Assembly: GCA_019638695.1 (NCBI GenBank)
Contig: JAHBTG010000023.1
Span: 1 to 36,762 of the forward strand
Source of the DNA: Bacteroidota bacterium
GTDB taxonomy: Bacteria; Bacteroidota; Bacteroidia; J057; JAJTIE01
Direction: 5' to 3'
DNA: 36,762 nt
This document shows positions 26,201-32,425 of the stretch, in pieces. Each line of letters opens with the position of its first letter. Position 1 is the stretch's first letter. Made by a program: the position numbers and the translations under genes. Under the pieces are notes generated by a model. That model was not told the origin of the DNA, ran no database searches, and worked only from the letters and a program-made list of their open reading frames with translations.

Positions 26201-28000
26201 GGTGGAAATGGAGTTACCGGTCACCGTGGGGTTTGTCGCCACCGTAACATCTGCTGTGCGGGTAGTTCCGCAAGCATCCTCCACCAGCACGGTATAGGTA
26301 TTCGAACCGATATTGACCCCATTTGAAGTTACTGAAGCACCATCGCAGGTAGGAGCGCAGGTCAGATCGGTGGTGGGACTCCAGCTATAGGTATAGGGTG
26401 CCACACCCCAGGTGGCAGTAGCCGTAAGCGATACGCTTTCGCCCTGACATATTTCCACAGTAGGCAGAGTCCCTACACTGGGGGCAATGACCAGCTCCAG
26501 GTTTCGGGCAAAGATGGTTACAGAGGCATCTCCGGGATTGGAGAAGAAACAACCGGCATCCGCACAGTTACCCCCACCGCAATCAGAAAAATTGCGGATA
26601 CCTGCATTAAAAGTCACTGTATAATCCGTGCACTGCGGCGTAACGCAATCTGCCAGCCAGGGTACGCCCTGGGGATCGTTCAGATCACTGGTGATACCGC
26701 AGGTACCCGGTCCTGTCCCGCCGCAAGCCCCTGCCGCAGAGCCGCAAGGGCCCACAAACTGGTAGCCGGTATTCCCTACCCAGCAGGGAAAGCTGGAGCC
26801 CGAAGGAATGCAAATACTAAAGATACATAATCCGCAGGCGCCTGTTGCACGGGAAGTACCGGCAACCCGCACATTTTCTACACGATAGCCCCCCGGCACA
26901 ACAATATTCAAATCAGGACCCAGGCAAGTGGTAAATGATTGGCTGCCATAGGTTGCAGGATTGGCTGCACTCACAGACACCTGGGGATCTATCAATACCG
27001 GGTAGCGCGTAGCATTTGCCCTCAGCAAATTGGTATGTACTGCCAGGCCCAGGTACCACCTGCCGTTCTCCTGGCGGATACGATAGCCATAATGTAGATC
27101 CGGCACCCCGGCGCTACGAAATTCGGCCACTAGTGCCTGGCGCTCTGCATCGGTCAAAGCAGCCGCTTCTCGCGCATCTGAGAGCGCAGGTTCATGAAAA
27201 CGGACAGCGGTCTCACCCTGCACATCCAGGGCCACCACTTCTCCGCACCAGATGTCATTGGCAGCCATCCGGCCCCGGCCCTGTTGCAGGCTCCACCCGG
27301 CAGGCAAACTCACTTCTTCTTCCCAGAGCATCCAGGAATCTGCATCTACATCCGGACGGGTATGCAGCAGGTAACTCGTTTTCAGGCTGCCTTTCTCAAA
27401 ATCCAGCCACCTGTCCATTCCCGGTAAAACCGAGGGAGACACTAATCTCTGGAGACCTTCCTGCACCGGGCCGGAGGCAAAAGCAAGCTGGCCTATGTGC
27501 TGGGGATTCCTACCTATTTGCCACACCTGTACCTGCTGGTTCCAGCGCACTTCCTGTCCCCCCGGCAGATTCACCCAACTGGCTCCCGTATACAAATCTG
27601 CATAAGCAGGAAGCAGCTGGCGCTCGGCGGCATACAAACGGCCCGTCAACAGACGGGGAGCAGGATCGGATATCCGCCAGTAGCCCTCCGCATCACGATA
27701 ATGCAATGGGCCATCCGATTGTTCGATAACCAATGCGCCCGGATCTTCCGGAATAAAATAATAGCGCACATTTTCCTTGCGCAGGTGAGGTTGCTCCACG
27801 CAGGTGAGGCAGCCCTGAGGTTTAATGGTACTCCCTGCATCCGGATGTTGGGCACTCAACCGGGCTTGTAATCCCTGCTGGTGAAATGATGGGCTTATTT
27901 CAGGTGCACGCTGCCCTAAGGATTGAGGATCACGCTGCGCATGCAACGCACTACACAAACTGAAAAGAACAAGAAGACCTGAACGTAGAATACATTTCAT
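17222..28000 (-). CDS. Giant T9SS-secreted Ig-like repeat protein (3592 aa), adhesin-like
   Basis: A single uninterrupted 3592-residue frame. It starts with a Sec signal (MKCILRSGLLVLFSLCSALHA). Residues ~50-335 are an unrecognised mixed region ending in RYPVLIDPQV. Residues ~345-490 are Cys- and Gly-rich. A PKD-like unit (~500-590, YTYSWSPTTDL) follows. Then come about 24 Ig-like repeats of ~103 residues (~592-3062), each with two cysteines. A beta-helix-type segment begins at FTWTGGVGDWDDPANW (~3062). Next are a fibronectin-III-like domain (~3407, IRLNWTSRAETDNAGYWLQR) and the T9SS type A sorting domain (~3507-3592, LFPNPAQGEVSV to GTYTLVL). It should cross the outer membrane by T9SS and be attached or released. 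Size and repeats suggest an adhesin or surface filament, analogous to but not homologous in detail with SprB. No enzyme domain was seen. Confidence 0.9.
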   Translation of the reverse strand: MKCILRSGLLVLFSLCSALHAQRDPQSLGQRAPEISPSFHQQGLQARLSAQHPDAGSTIKPQGCLTCVEQPHLRKENVRYYFIPEDPGALVIEQSDGPLHYRDAEGYWRISDPAPRLLTGRLYAAERQLLPAYADLYTGASWVNLPGGQEVRWNQQVQVWQIGRNPQHIGQLAFASGPVQEGLQRLVSPSVLPGMDRWLDFEKGSLKTSYLLHTRPDVDADSWMLWEEEVSLPAGWSLQQGRGRMAANDIWCGEVVALDVQGETAVRFHEPALSDAREAAALTDAERQALVAEFRSAGVPDLHYGYRIRQENGRWYLGLAVHTNLLRANATRYPVLIDPQVSVSAANPATYGSQSFTTCLGPDLNIVVPGGYRVENVRVAGTSRATGACGLCIFSICIPSGSSFPCWVGNTGYQFVGPCGSAAGACGGTGPGTCGITSDLNDPQGVPWLADCVTPQCTDYTVTFNAGIRNFSDCGGGNCADAGCFFSNPGDASVTIFARNLELVIAPSVGTLPTVEICQGESVSLTATATWGVAPYTYSWSPTTDLTCAPTCDGASVTSNGVNIGSNTYTVLVEDACGTTRTADVTVATNPTVTGNSISTANPSTICQHSTVDLTGSTPIGGTGTYTYQWERSDNGGPFTVVGGGIDYSSDAISVTGTVEFRRVAMSGNCTPSYSNTIGFTVTAADLIANNTISSPVSQLCAGSDPDILTGTTPPTLSGGDGTNYLYQWQYRVNAGAFEDIPGAESADYDPPVLGVVGGNNTTYTFRRQVTSGTCQQVSSNEVTLTVYVGFANNTITAPAATTVCLNGDPANIAGSVPTVGQGALTPITYQWQQNVNGGGWADIPGAQSQAYDPPALTTAGTWLFRRLASAGPCTNHISNEVTITVLSPVAGNTITPPFATSLCASADFTVILGSTPTGGTGAYTYQWQQSINGAAFTNVATTINYDPPALNPAVLTTYQYRRIVSSGACTGVTSSISDTVTLTVTPAIGTNTLTAPAVINFCQEGDPDLIVGSTPTGGEGSYTYQWEMSVNSTTVYTAIPGAVARDYDAPLLSLVGGVTTTYRFRRIVSSGLCNSTSTIVTITIQPGVTNNITANTYTYCAAGDPPNQAAAAATNGGGAPYFYQWQQRIDGGAWTDVATTQAYDPPALSNATTGTVVYEFRRVAWSALCPTPVISPQVVTVNLLPQVVNSITAPASTTICGNPDPIVGNDPTGGTGAYTYQWQYQRTAGAPTVLTWTSVSATVPPTGNTGATARDFDLGNITIAGTYLFRRLVTSGVCANNASNEVTLEITAPLVNNAITQPAVAAADFCSGGDPATIPNTGVLSGGNGAYTYQWQVDTNNVDIWQDIPGANAQTYDPPVLDLVAGAQTLYRFRRLTSSGHCSDIATNIVTYTVRTPVAGNTLVPAGVTDICGTGGTGVINGSIPTGGTGVYSYQWQVSTDGVTFTNFAQTGQNMTNVAAPALPGSGTVTRWYRRMVRSNATGVPCDFTPSDTVIFTWNPVLSANTITAPATVEICESGDALNIAGNVQTGGSGVYTYIWQVDTNSTNVWYDIPGAMAASYDPPVLNLVNNVQTTYRYRRITSSGNCENTSNIISFTVRIPVDNNLVTTADLNICGAVATGVISGSVPTGGTGVYGYQWQVSTDGGLSYTNVVGATAQNLPSQAAPAIPAATEVVRYYRRGVRSNATGVPCDYVYSAPIRVSWTPAMAGTNTITAPAAADYCQQVDPALITSATVPTGGMGVNLYQWQVQVNGGTWVDIPGAIGTTYDPDLLVASLDSDSLFAFRRVVRSGNCTFGTIATTGVYRVRRPIQDNVITAPATTTYCAPGDVDLIEGLVPVGGNGAPAYLWQWSTDGGTIWNSVAANSPVTNPTNGNAGFTAQNLDLGRINVAGNYLFRRRVSLGACVNDFSNEVAITISGTIPDNTITAPAVVDFCDSGDPAAITGSAPAIVDPFTYIWEYRTGTGSPLSGAWTLISGANGQDYDPDVIAAAGATQYHEFRRGVVTACGTQYSTPVLFFTRQTINPGTLNNLAQLTYCVTANIPAYTSSAATLGQRTPVPGGENYIYQWEYSTNNGVSWNDVAATAPATSVNHVNFAAQNLDLGVLTTPGTYLFRRRVTRGPCGPEYTNTVTLNIGADNVGNNIITAPAVTNVCGNPEVITGSDPTGGDGVNYTYQWQWQRVTAPTTTWANVTATAPPTGNTGFAARDLDLGTITTAGTYEFRRIVTSGCSHTSNVISLNITLVLNPGAVTFTALTGCGSANPAVSGSTAASGGTGAITYSWEYSTDGGTTWDSVTATVPATTANVTAATIDLGDISTPGTYRFRRIAYAGNCVAATAMAANAITVLPVIADNTITAPAVVDFCPTPSNPNPDVIIGSVPSGGTGAYTYQWQYQRTVGAPTVLTWTNVTATVPPSGNTGFTAQDLDLGTLTIPGTYLFRRLVTSGACTNAPSDNEVALTITLPLTNNTLAAPAAVDFCQSGDPAVINNSGVLGGGTGSYTYQWQVDTNNVDVWHDIPLATGQTYDPPLLTLVGGAQTLYRFRRLTSSQHCVDLATAPVSITVRAPVENNILTTTGQDFCGTTATGAVNAAVPTGGTGVYGYQWQVSTDGVTFTNIAQTAQNMASQAAPALPGTGTITRWYRRLVRSNATGVPCDFVPSDTIVFTWNPVFATNTVPNTNTTICSGAQPAIINASTPTGGNGTYTYRWQVDTNGVNVWHDIPGSNVEDYQPGVLVYVGAGATASYRFRRYVSSGNCGDALAGNITTFTVQPALANNTVTPPSALEFCATGQPESILGTVPTGGTGGPTYTWLQRFNGGAWAAATGTNNGQNYTPPLLTVPGTYEYTRRVTLGATCAADTSNIVTIVLQAGTPISGNTLQTPAVREFCISGDPAVITASAVLAGGGGGYTYQWQNNVNAGGWMNIPSATGDTYDPPVLTVLGSHLYRRVVTAACGSSISPAVTIIIQPELVNNTITPPAVTGFCGTGDPELFAGTTPMGGEGVYVYDWEVNIDGGGWSSLGVSTQSYDPPLLTAAGVYEYRRTVVSGACNTPVISNTVTITIGAPVPGTVFTWTGGVGDWDDPANWDQGCVPNCTHVVAVTNGTPVIGNYDALAKHLTLSGASNLRFAHAGARLVICDTLVLQGTLETATGGTRQVELRAQSGVGLLSVTDPAANPFDLLLINTDAADGYVHFDTDVQVSAAGTLTFTQGSIFTGNEVRILNPAPAAITGANAQQHVFYESGSTPATIVRAMGQLGSYVYPTGVRRPGDLRYYMPQTHTYANAGALFTHTALRVAYVDGDPSAGGLPLGPDCTPLATYQEMLNSGLWTTVPEGAGVAGTYNLVQEHAWGSYTNLTDGGQWTIVTRDAAPWALQGTCGPSNFPSTGDPLLSYRDGMTSFSEKATAFVPVLLPVEALWLNATPEQAHIRLNWTSRAETDNAGYWLQRSTTGASFEDLTWVDGLGTPATASAYQWDDRQVLPGVRYYYRLRQVDFNGNTTLSNVAEAMLPQSAHLQARLFPNPAQGEVSVAYRLPLEETATLRFFNTLGQEVRTEQLRPDTRAGLWRLNLDGLAAGTYTLVLQQGTEVVSLRLVKEARR
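19690..20960 (-). repeat. Four-unit block, copy 2 of a segmental duplication (units 18-21)
   Basis: Units 18-21 mirror units 7-10 in order and subtype, about 3.5 kb apart start to start. Similarity is strongest for units 18-20 and weaker for unit 21. The pattern indicates that a run of units was copied as a block, rather than each unit evolving independently. Confidence 0.8.
23190..24434 (-). repeat. Four-unit block, copy 1 of a segmental duplication (units 7-10)
   Basis: Units 7, 8, 9 and 10 of the giant protein lie here in that order. They match units 18-21 one for one: unit 7/18 share QYQRTxGAPTVLTWT, unit 8/19 share GAQTLYRFRRLTSS, unit 9/20 share YRRxVRSNATGVPCDF and FTWNPV, and unit 10/21 keep WQVDTN and DIPG. 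Boundaries are approximate. Confidence 0.8.
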
Positions 28001-28111
28001 ACAGGGAGCTGCTTTGAAACAGGTTAGTAAATCAGAAATACGTGAGAATAGTGAAATATACTCAAATGGTGTATGTAATAAATTTCGGCACCATACGATA
28101 TACTCTTTTTA

Positions 28112-28119
28112 CAAATATA
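28112..28119 (-). promoter_or_regulatory. Candidate -7 element of the giant-protein gene
   Basis: TATATTTG on the minus strand is a perfect -7 element, about 112 bp before the ATG at 28000. No TTTG lies at the expected -33 distance; the nearest (28153-28156) is 33 bp away. The whole 28001-28233 gap is clearly more AT-rich than its surroundings and contains three ATATAC repeats (near 28056, 28099 and 28115). Confidence 0.35.
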
Positions 28120-28211
28120 CCACTATATCAGCAGAATCTACTTATGCACACCCAAAATTCCCACGAATATATTAATAATCAGAAAATTCGGTGCTACTCT
28201 AGTAAAAAAAC

Positions 28212-28233
28212 GTTAAAAAACGCAGGCAGCGTT
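28212..28233 (-). terminator. Candidate terminator after bshC
   Basis: A short 5-bp stem AACGC/GCGTT (28219-28223 with 28229-28233, 5-nt loop) directly abuts the bshC stop. On the minus strand it is followed by a run of T, then a second T-run near 28204-28210. The stem is short, so strength is uncertain. Confidence 0.45.
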
Positions 28234-29763
28234 CTAACAGGACAAAAGCCAGGGATCCATTTCACCGGACGGCACGGCCAGTTGTTTGCACATGATCTGA
28301 AAAACAAGACCGGGATCTTCACCTAGTGCAGGCAAACCCAGCACACGTTCCTGCACCAGGCCATAGGGTTGTACCTGGCGTTGCAGGCGCAGGATACGCT
28401 CATACCTGGCCGGGTGGTGCTGCACGGCAGCGCGGTCCAGCTTACGTCCCAGGCTATCCCAGAACCGTTGCTGCCGGGCCTGCTGCGCATGCACATGTTT
28501 CTCCAGTGTTACATCCGTCTGGCCTGCCAGGCGGGCAAGGGCCTCCATCAGGTGCCGGTGGCCGGCAGATAATTCCTGAAAAGCCGCCACATCCCGCAGT
28601 TGGGCTGCCTCCCGGGCGCGTATAATCTCCGGCGCTTGTAACACATAGTCCAAACCGACTTCCAGGGTATTCAGCATATCGGCCTCCGCCGACCGGAGCG
28701 CGAGGGCAGACAAACGAGGCAGGAGTACAGGATAGAAAATACCCAGTGCATCGAATACAGGTTTCAGCTGCAGCCAGTAGGCCAGCTCGGCATGCCCGCC
28801 GATATAAGCCAGATTGGGCAAAACAGACTCCTGGTATACAGGCCGCAGTGCAGCATTGGGACTAAACCGTTCGGGATGAGCGTCCAGCTCTGCCAGCAGT
28901 TGCGTATGCGTCCAGTGCAAAGGGGTATCCTGCGCCCAATAGTGCCCGTTGTCTGCGATCAAACGGCTGCGCCTGCCCTCCGTGAGGTAAAAAAGGTTCA
29001 GCGGCCGGTGTTTCAACTGCAGCGGGTAACCCAGTTCCTGCAAACGGATATTGGCCTGATCCATACCCTGAGCGACGATAGCTTCTGTAAGCTCCCGGCT
29101 GGCCACAGGAGCAAAGACTTCCTTCAGCAAACGGTCATCGGGGTCCAGTACCAGCATTCCATACGGACCCAGTACAGCCTGTAGCAAAGACTGAAAGGCG
29201 CGTCCCCAGGTGCGGTGCGCCTGGTAATGCTGCCAATATGCTTCGGGCAATAGGGGGAGCGATCTTATTTCTGTCACATGGCGCCCTACTGCGCCCGCGA
29301 TAGAAGCGCTGTAGCGCAAAGGCTGCTCCCAGCCGGTCCATATATGGTTAACTTCGTCGGCATCATGGTCTTCCCCGGCCATCCAGAAGACAGGTACAAA
29401 CCGGTGGCCGGGGTACACCTGTTGCAACCGCTGCACCAGCTGAAGGGTACTGAGCGCCTTGTACCAGGTATATAAAGGCCCGCCTGCCAGCCCGGCTTGC
29501 TGCCCGGTAGTAACTGTAAACGTCTGAGGGTTCAATAACGCGTCCAGGTTACCGGCGGCTCTCTCAGAAAGTCCCAGGGGTTGCAGCTGCCTGCGCAAAG
29601 CGGCTACGAGGCGAGATCTGTCCACCGGGTATCTCGCACGCGCAGCCATAACGGTCTCCCAGTCTGGATCCATAGCAGGAAAGGTATACAGCGGAGATAA
29701 TTCCGGTTTACCTGCCAGGTAGTCGGCCACCAGGGCAGGACGAGAAAGCGGGAGACAATCCAT
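28234..29763 (-). CDS. bshC: Putative cysteine ligase BshC (bacillithiol biosynthesis)
   Basis: A 509-residue cytoplasmic enzyme that joins cysteine to glucosaminyl-malate (GlcN-Mal) in the last step of bacillithiol synthesis. The N-terminal Rossmann-like core has the diagnostic TVTTGQQAGLAGGPLYTWYK (residues ~84-103) and FVPVFWMAGEDHDADEVNHI. The middle carries NLAYIGGHAELAYWLQLK, matching the family's 'IaGPGElaYwaqL' region. A long coiled-coil stretch follows (around 380-440), and the C-terminus holds GLVQERVLG before a short final strand. Length is slightly below the usual 520-540. It lies 76 nt after the GWxTD-like gene, likely in one operon with rimO. The bshA and bshB genes are not in this window. 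Confidence 0.92.
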   Translation of the reverse strand: MDCLPLSRPALVADYLAGKPELSPLYTFPAMDPDWETVMAARARYPVDRSRLVAALRRQLQPLGLSERAAGNLDALLNPQTFTVTTGQQAGLAGGPLYTWYKALSTLQLVQRLQQVYPGHRFVPVFWMAGEDHDADEVNHIWTGWEQPLRYSASIAGAVGRHVTEIRSLPLLPEAYWQHYQAHRTWGRAFQSLLQAVLGPYGMLVLDPDDRLLKEVFAPVASRELTEAIVAQGMDQANIRLQELGYPLQLKHRPLNLFYLTEGRRSRLIADNGHYWAQDTPLHWTHTQLLAELDAHPERFSPNAALRPVYQESVLPNLAYIGGHAELAYWLQLKPVFDALGIFYPVLLPRLSALALRSAEADMLNTLEVGLDYVLQAPEIIRAREAAQLRDVAAFQELSAGHRHLMEALARLAGQTDVTLEKHVHAQQARQQRFWDSLGRKLDRAAVQHHPARYERILRLQRQVQPYGLVQERVLGLPALGEDPGLVFQIMCKQLAVPSGEMDPWLLSC

Positions 29764-29839
29764 GCGGCAAGCTTAACGATTTTCCGGGGCAGAAAGTGCA
29801 GGGTTACCCAAGCTATCTGCATCGGACCAGCTGCAGGCA

Positions 29840-31027
29840 CTACAGTTCGCCATACGGATTAATGCGGCGGGCAGCCTGTATGCCCAGCACCAGATCATAA
29901 TCGGGATAACACCATATCTCCGTATCCCCCTGCCAGCGGCGCTGGGCAGGCATCCCAAACAACTGGTGGGTTTGAAAAGGGGCACCTTGCCAGCTGCCAT
30001 ACTCACTGGCAGCCTGTGCCGCCTGGTAATACCAGGCCGACATAAATACGCCCGGCTGCTGCACCCAGCGGGCGGCCAATTCTTCCCAGGCATTGGCCAG
30101 TTCTTCCCTGGGCATGCCCGATGTCTCTAACCGGCGGATGAAATACCTGCCCAGTGCGGGCACCGCCCACTCCGCCGCCAGGGCTCTGTCCGACAGCAAA
30201 CTATCCAACCCAAGCCAATAGAGCGAGAATGCCTTGCGCCGGCGCCAAAGCACCTGGCCGTCCAGGCTGGCATATAGTTCGAGCAGATATTCACCGGGGG
30301 GAAGCTGTTCGGTAAGCAGTACATCAGCCAGGACATTCCTTCCCTTTCTGAGCTGAACCGTCTCGGTATACTGCTGCACGGAGACATATTGCTGAGCCAC
30401 CTGCGCAGGCGAGCTGGGGGGCTTCTGATAAATGGTAGCACGCAGGCTTACCGGCTGGGCCTGCGGACTCTCCAGCTCCACATACCACCCCATACCCGGG
30501 GTATTGGCGGGCAGATAGGCAGATACCCAGGGTTGCAACCGGCCAAAGTCAAAACTGTAGTTGGCCGAAAGCAGCAGATCGCTGCCCGTCAAGACAATAG
30601 CCTTCTCAGGGAAAAAGTCGAGACTGAGGCGTTTGGCGGCCATAAACTCGCCGCCCACATCACGGGCATCTACACGCAGGGTATACCTCCCGTAAGGAAG
30701 ATCCAGCCATTGTTGCAGCACAAAATACTGCTGTACCAGGGGCAGGTTCTCCACTTGCTCCAGTACCGGCTGATGCGGAGACAACCAAGTGCCCTGCCGG
30801 TTACCGGCTTCATCCCAGCAGGAGACCTGCAGCTCTACAAATGCACGGCAGCGAGATTTCTGCGCCGCAAAATGGAGATCCGCCGCAGGCACACGCACCT
30901 GCACCAGCGCCTGTGCGCCCTGCAACCGGCGAAAGGCCAGCGCCTCTGCCTCAAAGACGGGCTGCGCCGCCAGTCCCAGCGGACTGAGCAGCAGGCACCA
31001 CATCCACCACTTTGGCAAACAGGTCAT
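29840..31027 (-). CDS. GWxTD-domain-like secreted protein
   Basis: A secreted protein of about 395 residues. The frame is open to 31156, but the signal peptide (PKWWMWCLLLSPLGLAAQ) requires a start at 31039, 31027 or 31003; I take 31027. The middle is beta-rich with Ig-like blocks (VQVRVPAADLHF, GRYTLRVDARDVGG, PPGEYLLELYASLDGQ). A helical segment follows (ALAAEWAVPALGRYFIRRLE), and the C-terminus carries GSWQGAPFQTHQLFGMP and GDTEIWCYPD. These correspond to the 'GWxTDRG.iyi.yG.Pd' and 'EiWyYp' parts of GWxTD domains, but the GWxTD motif itself is degenerate (GSWQGA). Function is unknown. The start lies inside the 3' end of rimO (77-nt overlap). Confidence 0.6.
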   Translation of the reverse strand: MTCLPKWWMWCLLLSPLGLAAQPVFEAEALAFRRLQGAQALVQVRVPAADLHFAAQKSRCRAFVELQVSCWDEAGNRQGTWLSPHQPVLEQVENLPLVQQYFVLQQWLDLPYGRYTLRVDARDVGGEFMAAKRLSLDFFPEKAIVLTGSDLLLSANYSFDFGRLQPWVSAYLPANTPGMGWYVELESPQAQPVSLRATIYQKPPSSPAQVAQQYVSVQQYTETVQLRKGRNVLADVLLTEQLPPGEYLLELYASLDGQVLWRRRKAFSLYWLGLDSLLSDRALAAEWAVPALGRYFIRRLETSGMPREELANAWEELAARWVQQPGVFMSAWYYQAAQAASEYGSWQGAPFQTHQLFGMPAQRRWQGDTEIWCYPDYDLVLGIQAARRINPYGEL

Positions 31028-32303
31028 ATTCGGTAGCATCGTAGATCTCTGCCTGGCAAAAATGCCCCACTTGCACCAGGCCTTGTAAGTGCACCTCGTT
31101 ATCCACCTCGGGACTATCGTATTCCGTGCGGCCCACATACCCCTCTCCTTCTGCACGGTCCACCAGCACCTGGAATGTGCGGCCGATCAGGCTTCGGTTA
31201 TAAGCGGCAGAAATTTCCTGCTGCACCGCCATTACTTCTGCAGCGCGGGCTTCTTTAACTTCCTGCGGCACAGTGTCCTCAGACTTTGCCGCATGGGTAT
31301 TGTCCTCATGGCTATAGGTGAACACACCCAACCGCTCAAAGCGCGCCTGGCGGATAAAATCCAGCAAAGCCGCATGGTCAGTATCCGTCTCCCCGGGGTG
31401 TCCTACGAGCATAGTAGTACGCAGGGCAATGCCCGGCACCCTGGCCCGTATGGTGGCGATCAGCTCCTCCGTTCTGGCACGGGTAATTCCCCTTCGCATA
31501 GCCTTGAGAACGGGATCTGCAGCATGCTGCAAGGGAATGTCCAGGTAGTTGCAGATATTAGGGCGGCGGGCCATGACCTCCAGCACCTCCAGCGGAAAGC
31601 CGCTGGGATAGGCATAGTGCAGGCGGATCCAGTCCAGCCCGGGCACATCAGCAAGTGCATTCAGCAAATCTGCCAGCCTGCGCTTGCCATACAGGTCTAT
31701 TCCATAGTAGGTGAGGTCCTGGGCAATGAGCATGACTTCCCGCACGCCCCTGTGGGCAAGCCAGGTGGCTTCCTGCACCAGGCTTTCGATATCCCGGCTC
31801 TGGTGCCCGCCCCGCATCAGGGGGATGGCACAAAAACTGCAGGGACGGTCGCAGCCTTCGGCTATCTTCAAATAAGCATAATGGCCATCCGTTACAGGCT
31901 TGCGTTCTCCTACCAGCTCATGCTTGTAGTCGGCCCCCAGCGCCTGCACCAGGTCCGGCATATCCCGGGTGCCAAACCAACCATCCACTTCAGGAATCTC
32001 CTCGCGCAGTTCATCGCGGTACCGTTCGGAAAGACAGCCGGTGACAAACACTTTCTCTATCAACCCCTCGCCTTTGCGGCTTACATAGTCCAGAATGGTA
32101 TTGACGCTCTCTTCCTTGGCACGGTCTATAAACCCGCAGGTATTCACCACCACCACTCCGGCACCCGCGTCCTGTTCATGCACGGCATCCAGTCGATTAC
32201 CCTGCAACTGGGTGAGCAGCACCTCGGAATCTACCAGGTTCTTGCTACAACCCAGGGTAATGACATTGATGCGGGGGGAGGTGGCGTGGGGCCGGGTCTT
32301 CAT
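30951..32303 (-). CDS. rimO: Ribosomal protein S12 methylthiotransferase RimO
   Basis: A 450-residue radical-SAM enzyme that methylthiolates Asp of ribosomal protein S12. The N-terminal MTTase (UPF0004) domain has the three cluster cysteines in TLGCSKN (Cys19), NTCGFID (Cys56) and VTGCLSERY (Cys90). The radical-SAM motif is EGCDRPCSFC (Cys151, 155, 158). RGGHQSRDIESLV, LIAQDLTYYGIDLYG and LDIPLQHA follow, typical of RimO rather than MiaB. A C-terminal TRAM domain (GRTFQVLVDR to EYDLFAKVV) completes it. A tail of about 17 residues rich in Ala and Gly extends past the TRAM domain and lies in the region shared with the next gene. It is first of a probable rimO-GWxTD-bshC transcript. Confidence 0.95.
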   Translation of the reverse strand: MKTRPHATSPRINVITLGCSKNLVDSEVLLTQLQGNRLDAVHEQDAGAGVVVVNTCGFIDRAKEESVNTILDYVSRKGEGLIEKVFVTGCLSERYRDELREEIPEVDGWFGTRDMPDLVQALGADYKHELVGERKPVTDGHYAYLKIAEGCDRPCSFCAIPLMRGGHQSRDIESLVQEATWLAHRGVREVMLIAQDLTYYGIDLYGKRRLADLLNALADVPGLDWIRLHYAYPSGFPLEVLEVMARRPNICNYLDIPLQHAADPVLKAMRRGITRARTEELIATIRARVPGIALRTTMLVGHPGETDTDHAALLDFIRQARFERLGVFTYSHEDNTHAAKSEDTVPQEVKEARAAEVMAVQQEISAAYNRSLIGRTFQVLVDRAEGEGYVGRTEYDSPEVDNEVHLQGLVQVGHFCQAEIYDATEYDLFAKVVDVVPAAQSAGTGGAARL

Positions 32304-32339
32304 GCAGGAAACGGGAACAGGAAATCTATGGGATAACTA

Positions 32340-32347
32340 CAAAATTA
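32340..32347 (-). promoter_or_regulatory. Candidate -7 element of the rimO operon
   Basis: TAATTTTG on the minus strand is a perfect TAnnTTTG, 37 bp before the rimO ATG at 32303. No TTG lies at the right -33 distance. It sits in the 122-bp gap shared with the divergent bioD gene. Confidence 0.4.
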
Positions 32348-32416
32348 CGGCTAAAGTAATTCACATGACGCGCCCCCTGCGATGTATGTAGTGATAGTGG
32401 TGTAGGAGAAAAATAC

Positions 32417-32424
32417 TATTTTTG
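32417..32424 (+). promoter_or_regulatory. Candidate -7 element of bioD, nearly touching its start codon
   Basis: TATTTTTG is a perfect TAnnTTTG, but it ends one base before the ATG at 32426. If used, transcription would start at or near the second ATG (32429), giving a leaderless mRNA. No clear -33 TTG is present, so chance is possible. Confidence 0.3.
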
Positions 32425-32425
32425 A

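Larger units (their letters stand above)
18815..26225 (-). repeat. About 24 tandem Ig-like coding repeats (~310 bp each)
   Basis: Counting from the unit beginning at TVTGNSIS, 24 successive units can be read. The shared core is NNTITAPA..xFC.SGDP..I.GS.PTGGTG.YTYQWQ...DIPGA...YDPP.L...GTY.FRR.V.SG.C...SNEVTITV. Units are 93-115 residues. Every unit has exactly one Cys near the start (FC/IC/YC) and one late (SGxC or VPCD), about 60-75 residues apart, as in the B-F disulfide of an Ig sandwich. Units are diverged at DNA level, so this is an old array, not a recent microsatellite. Boundaries given are approximate. Confidence 0.88.

Noticed and set aside
18815-26225. CRISPR or satellite array
   Set aside because: The ~310-bp periodicity is in protein sequence within one open frame. 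The DNA copies are diverged and there are no spacer-like unique segments of uniform length.
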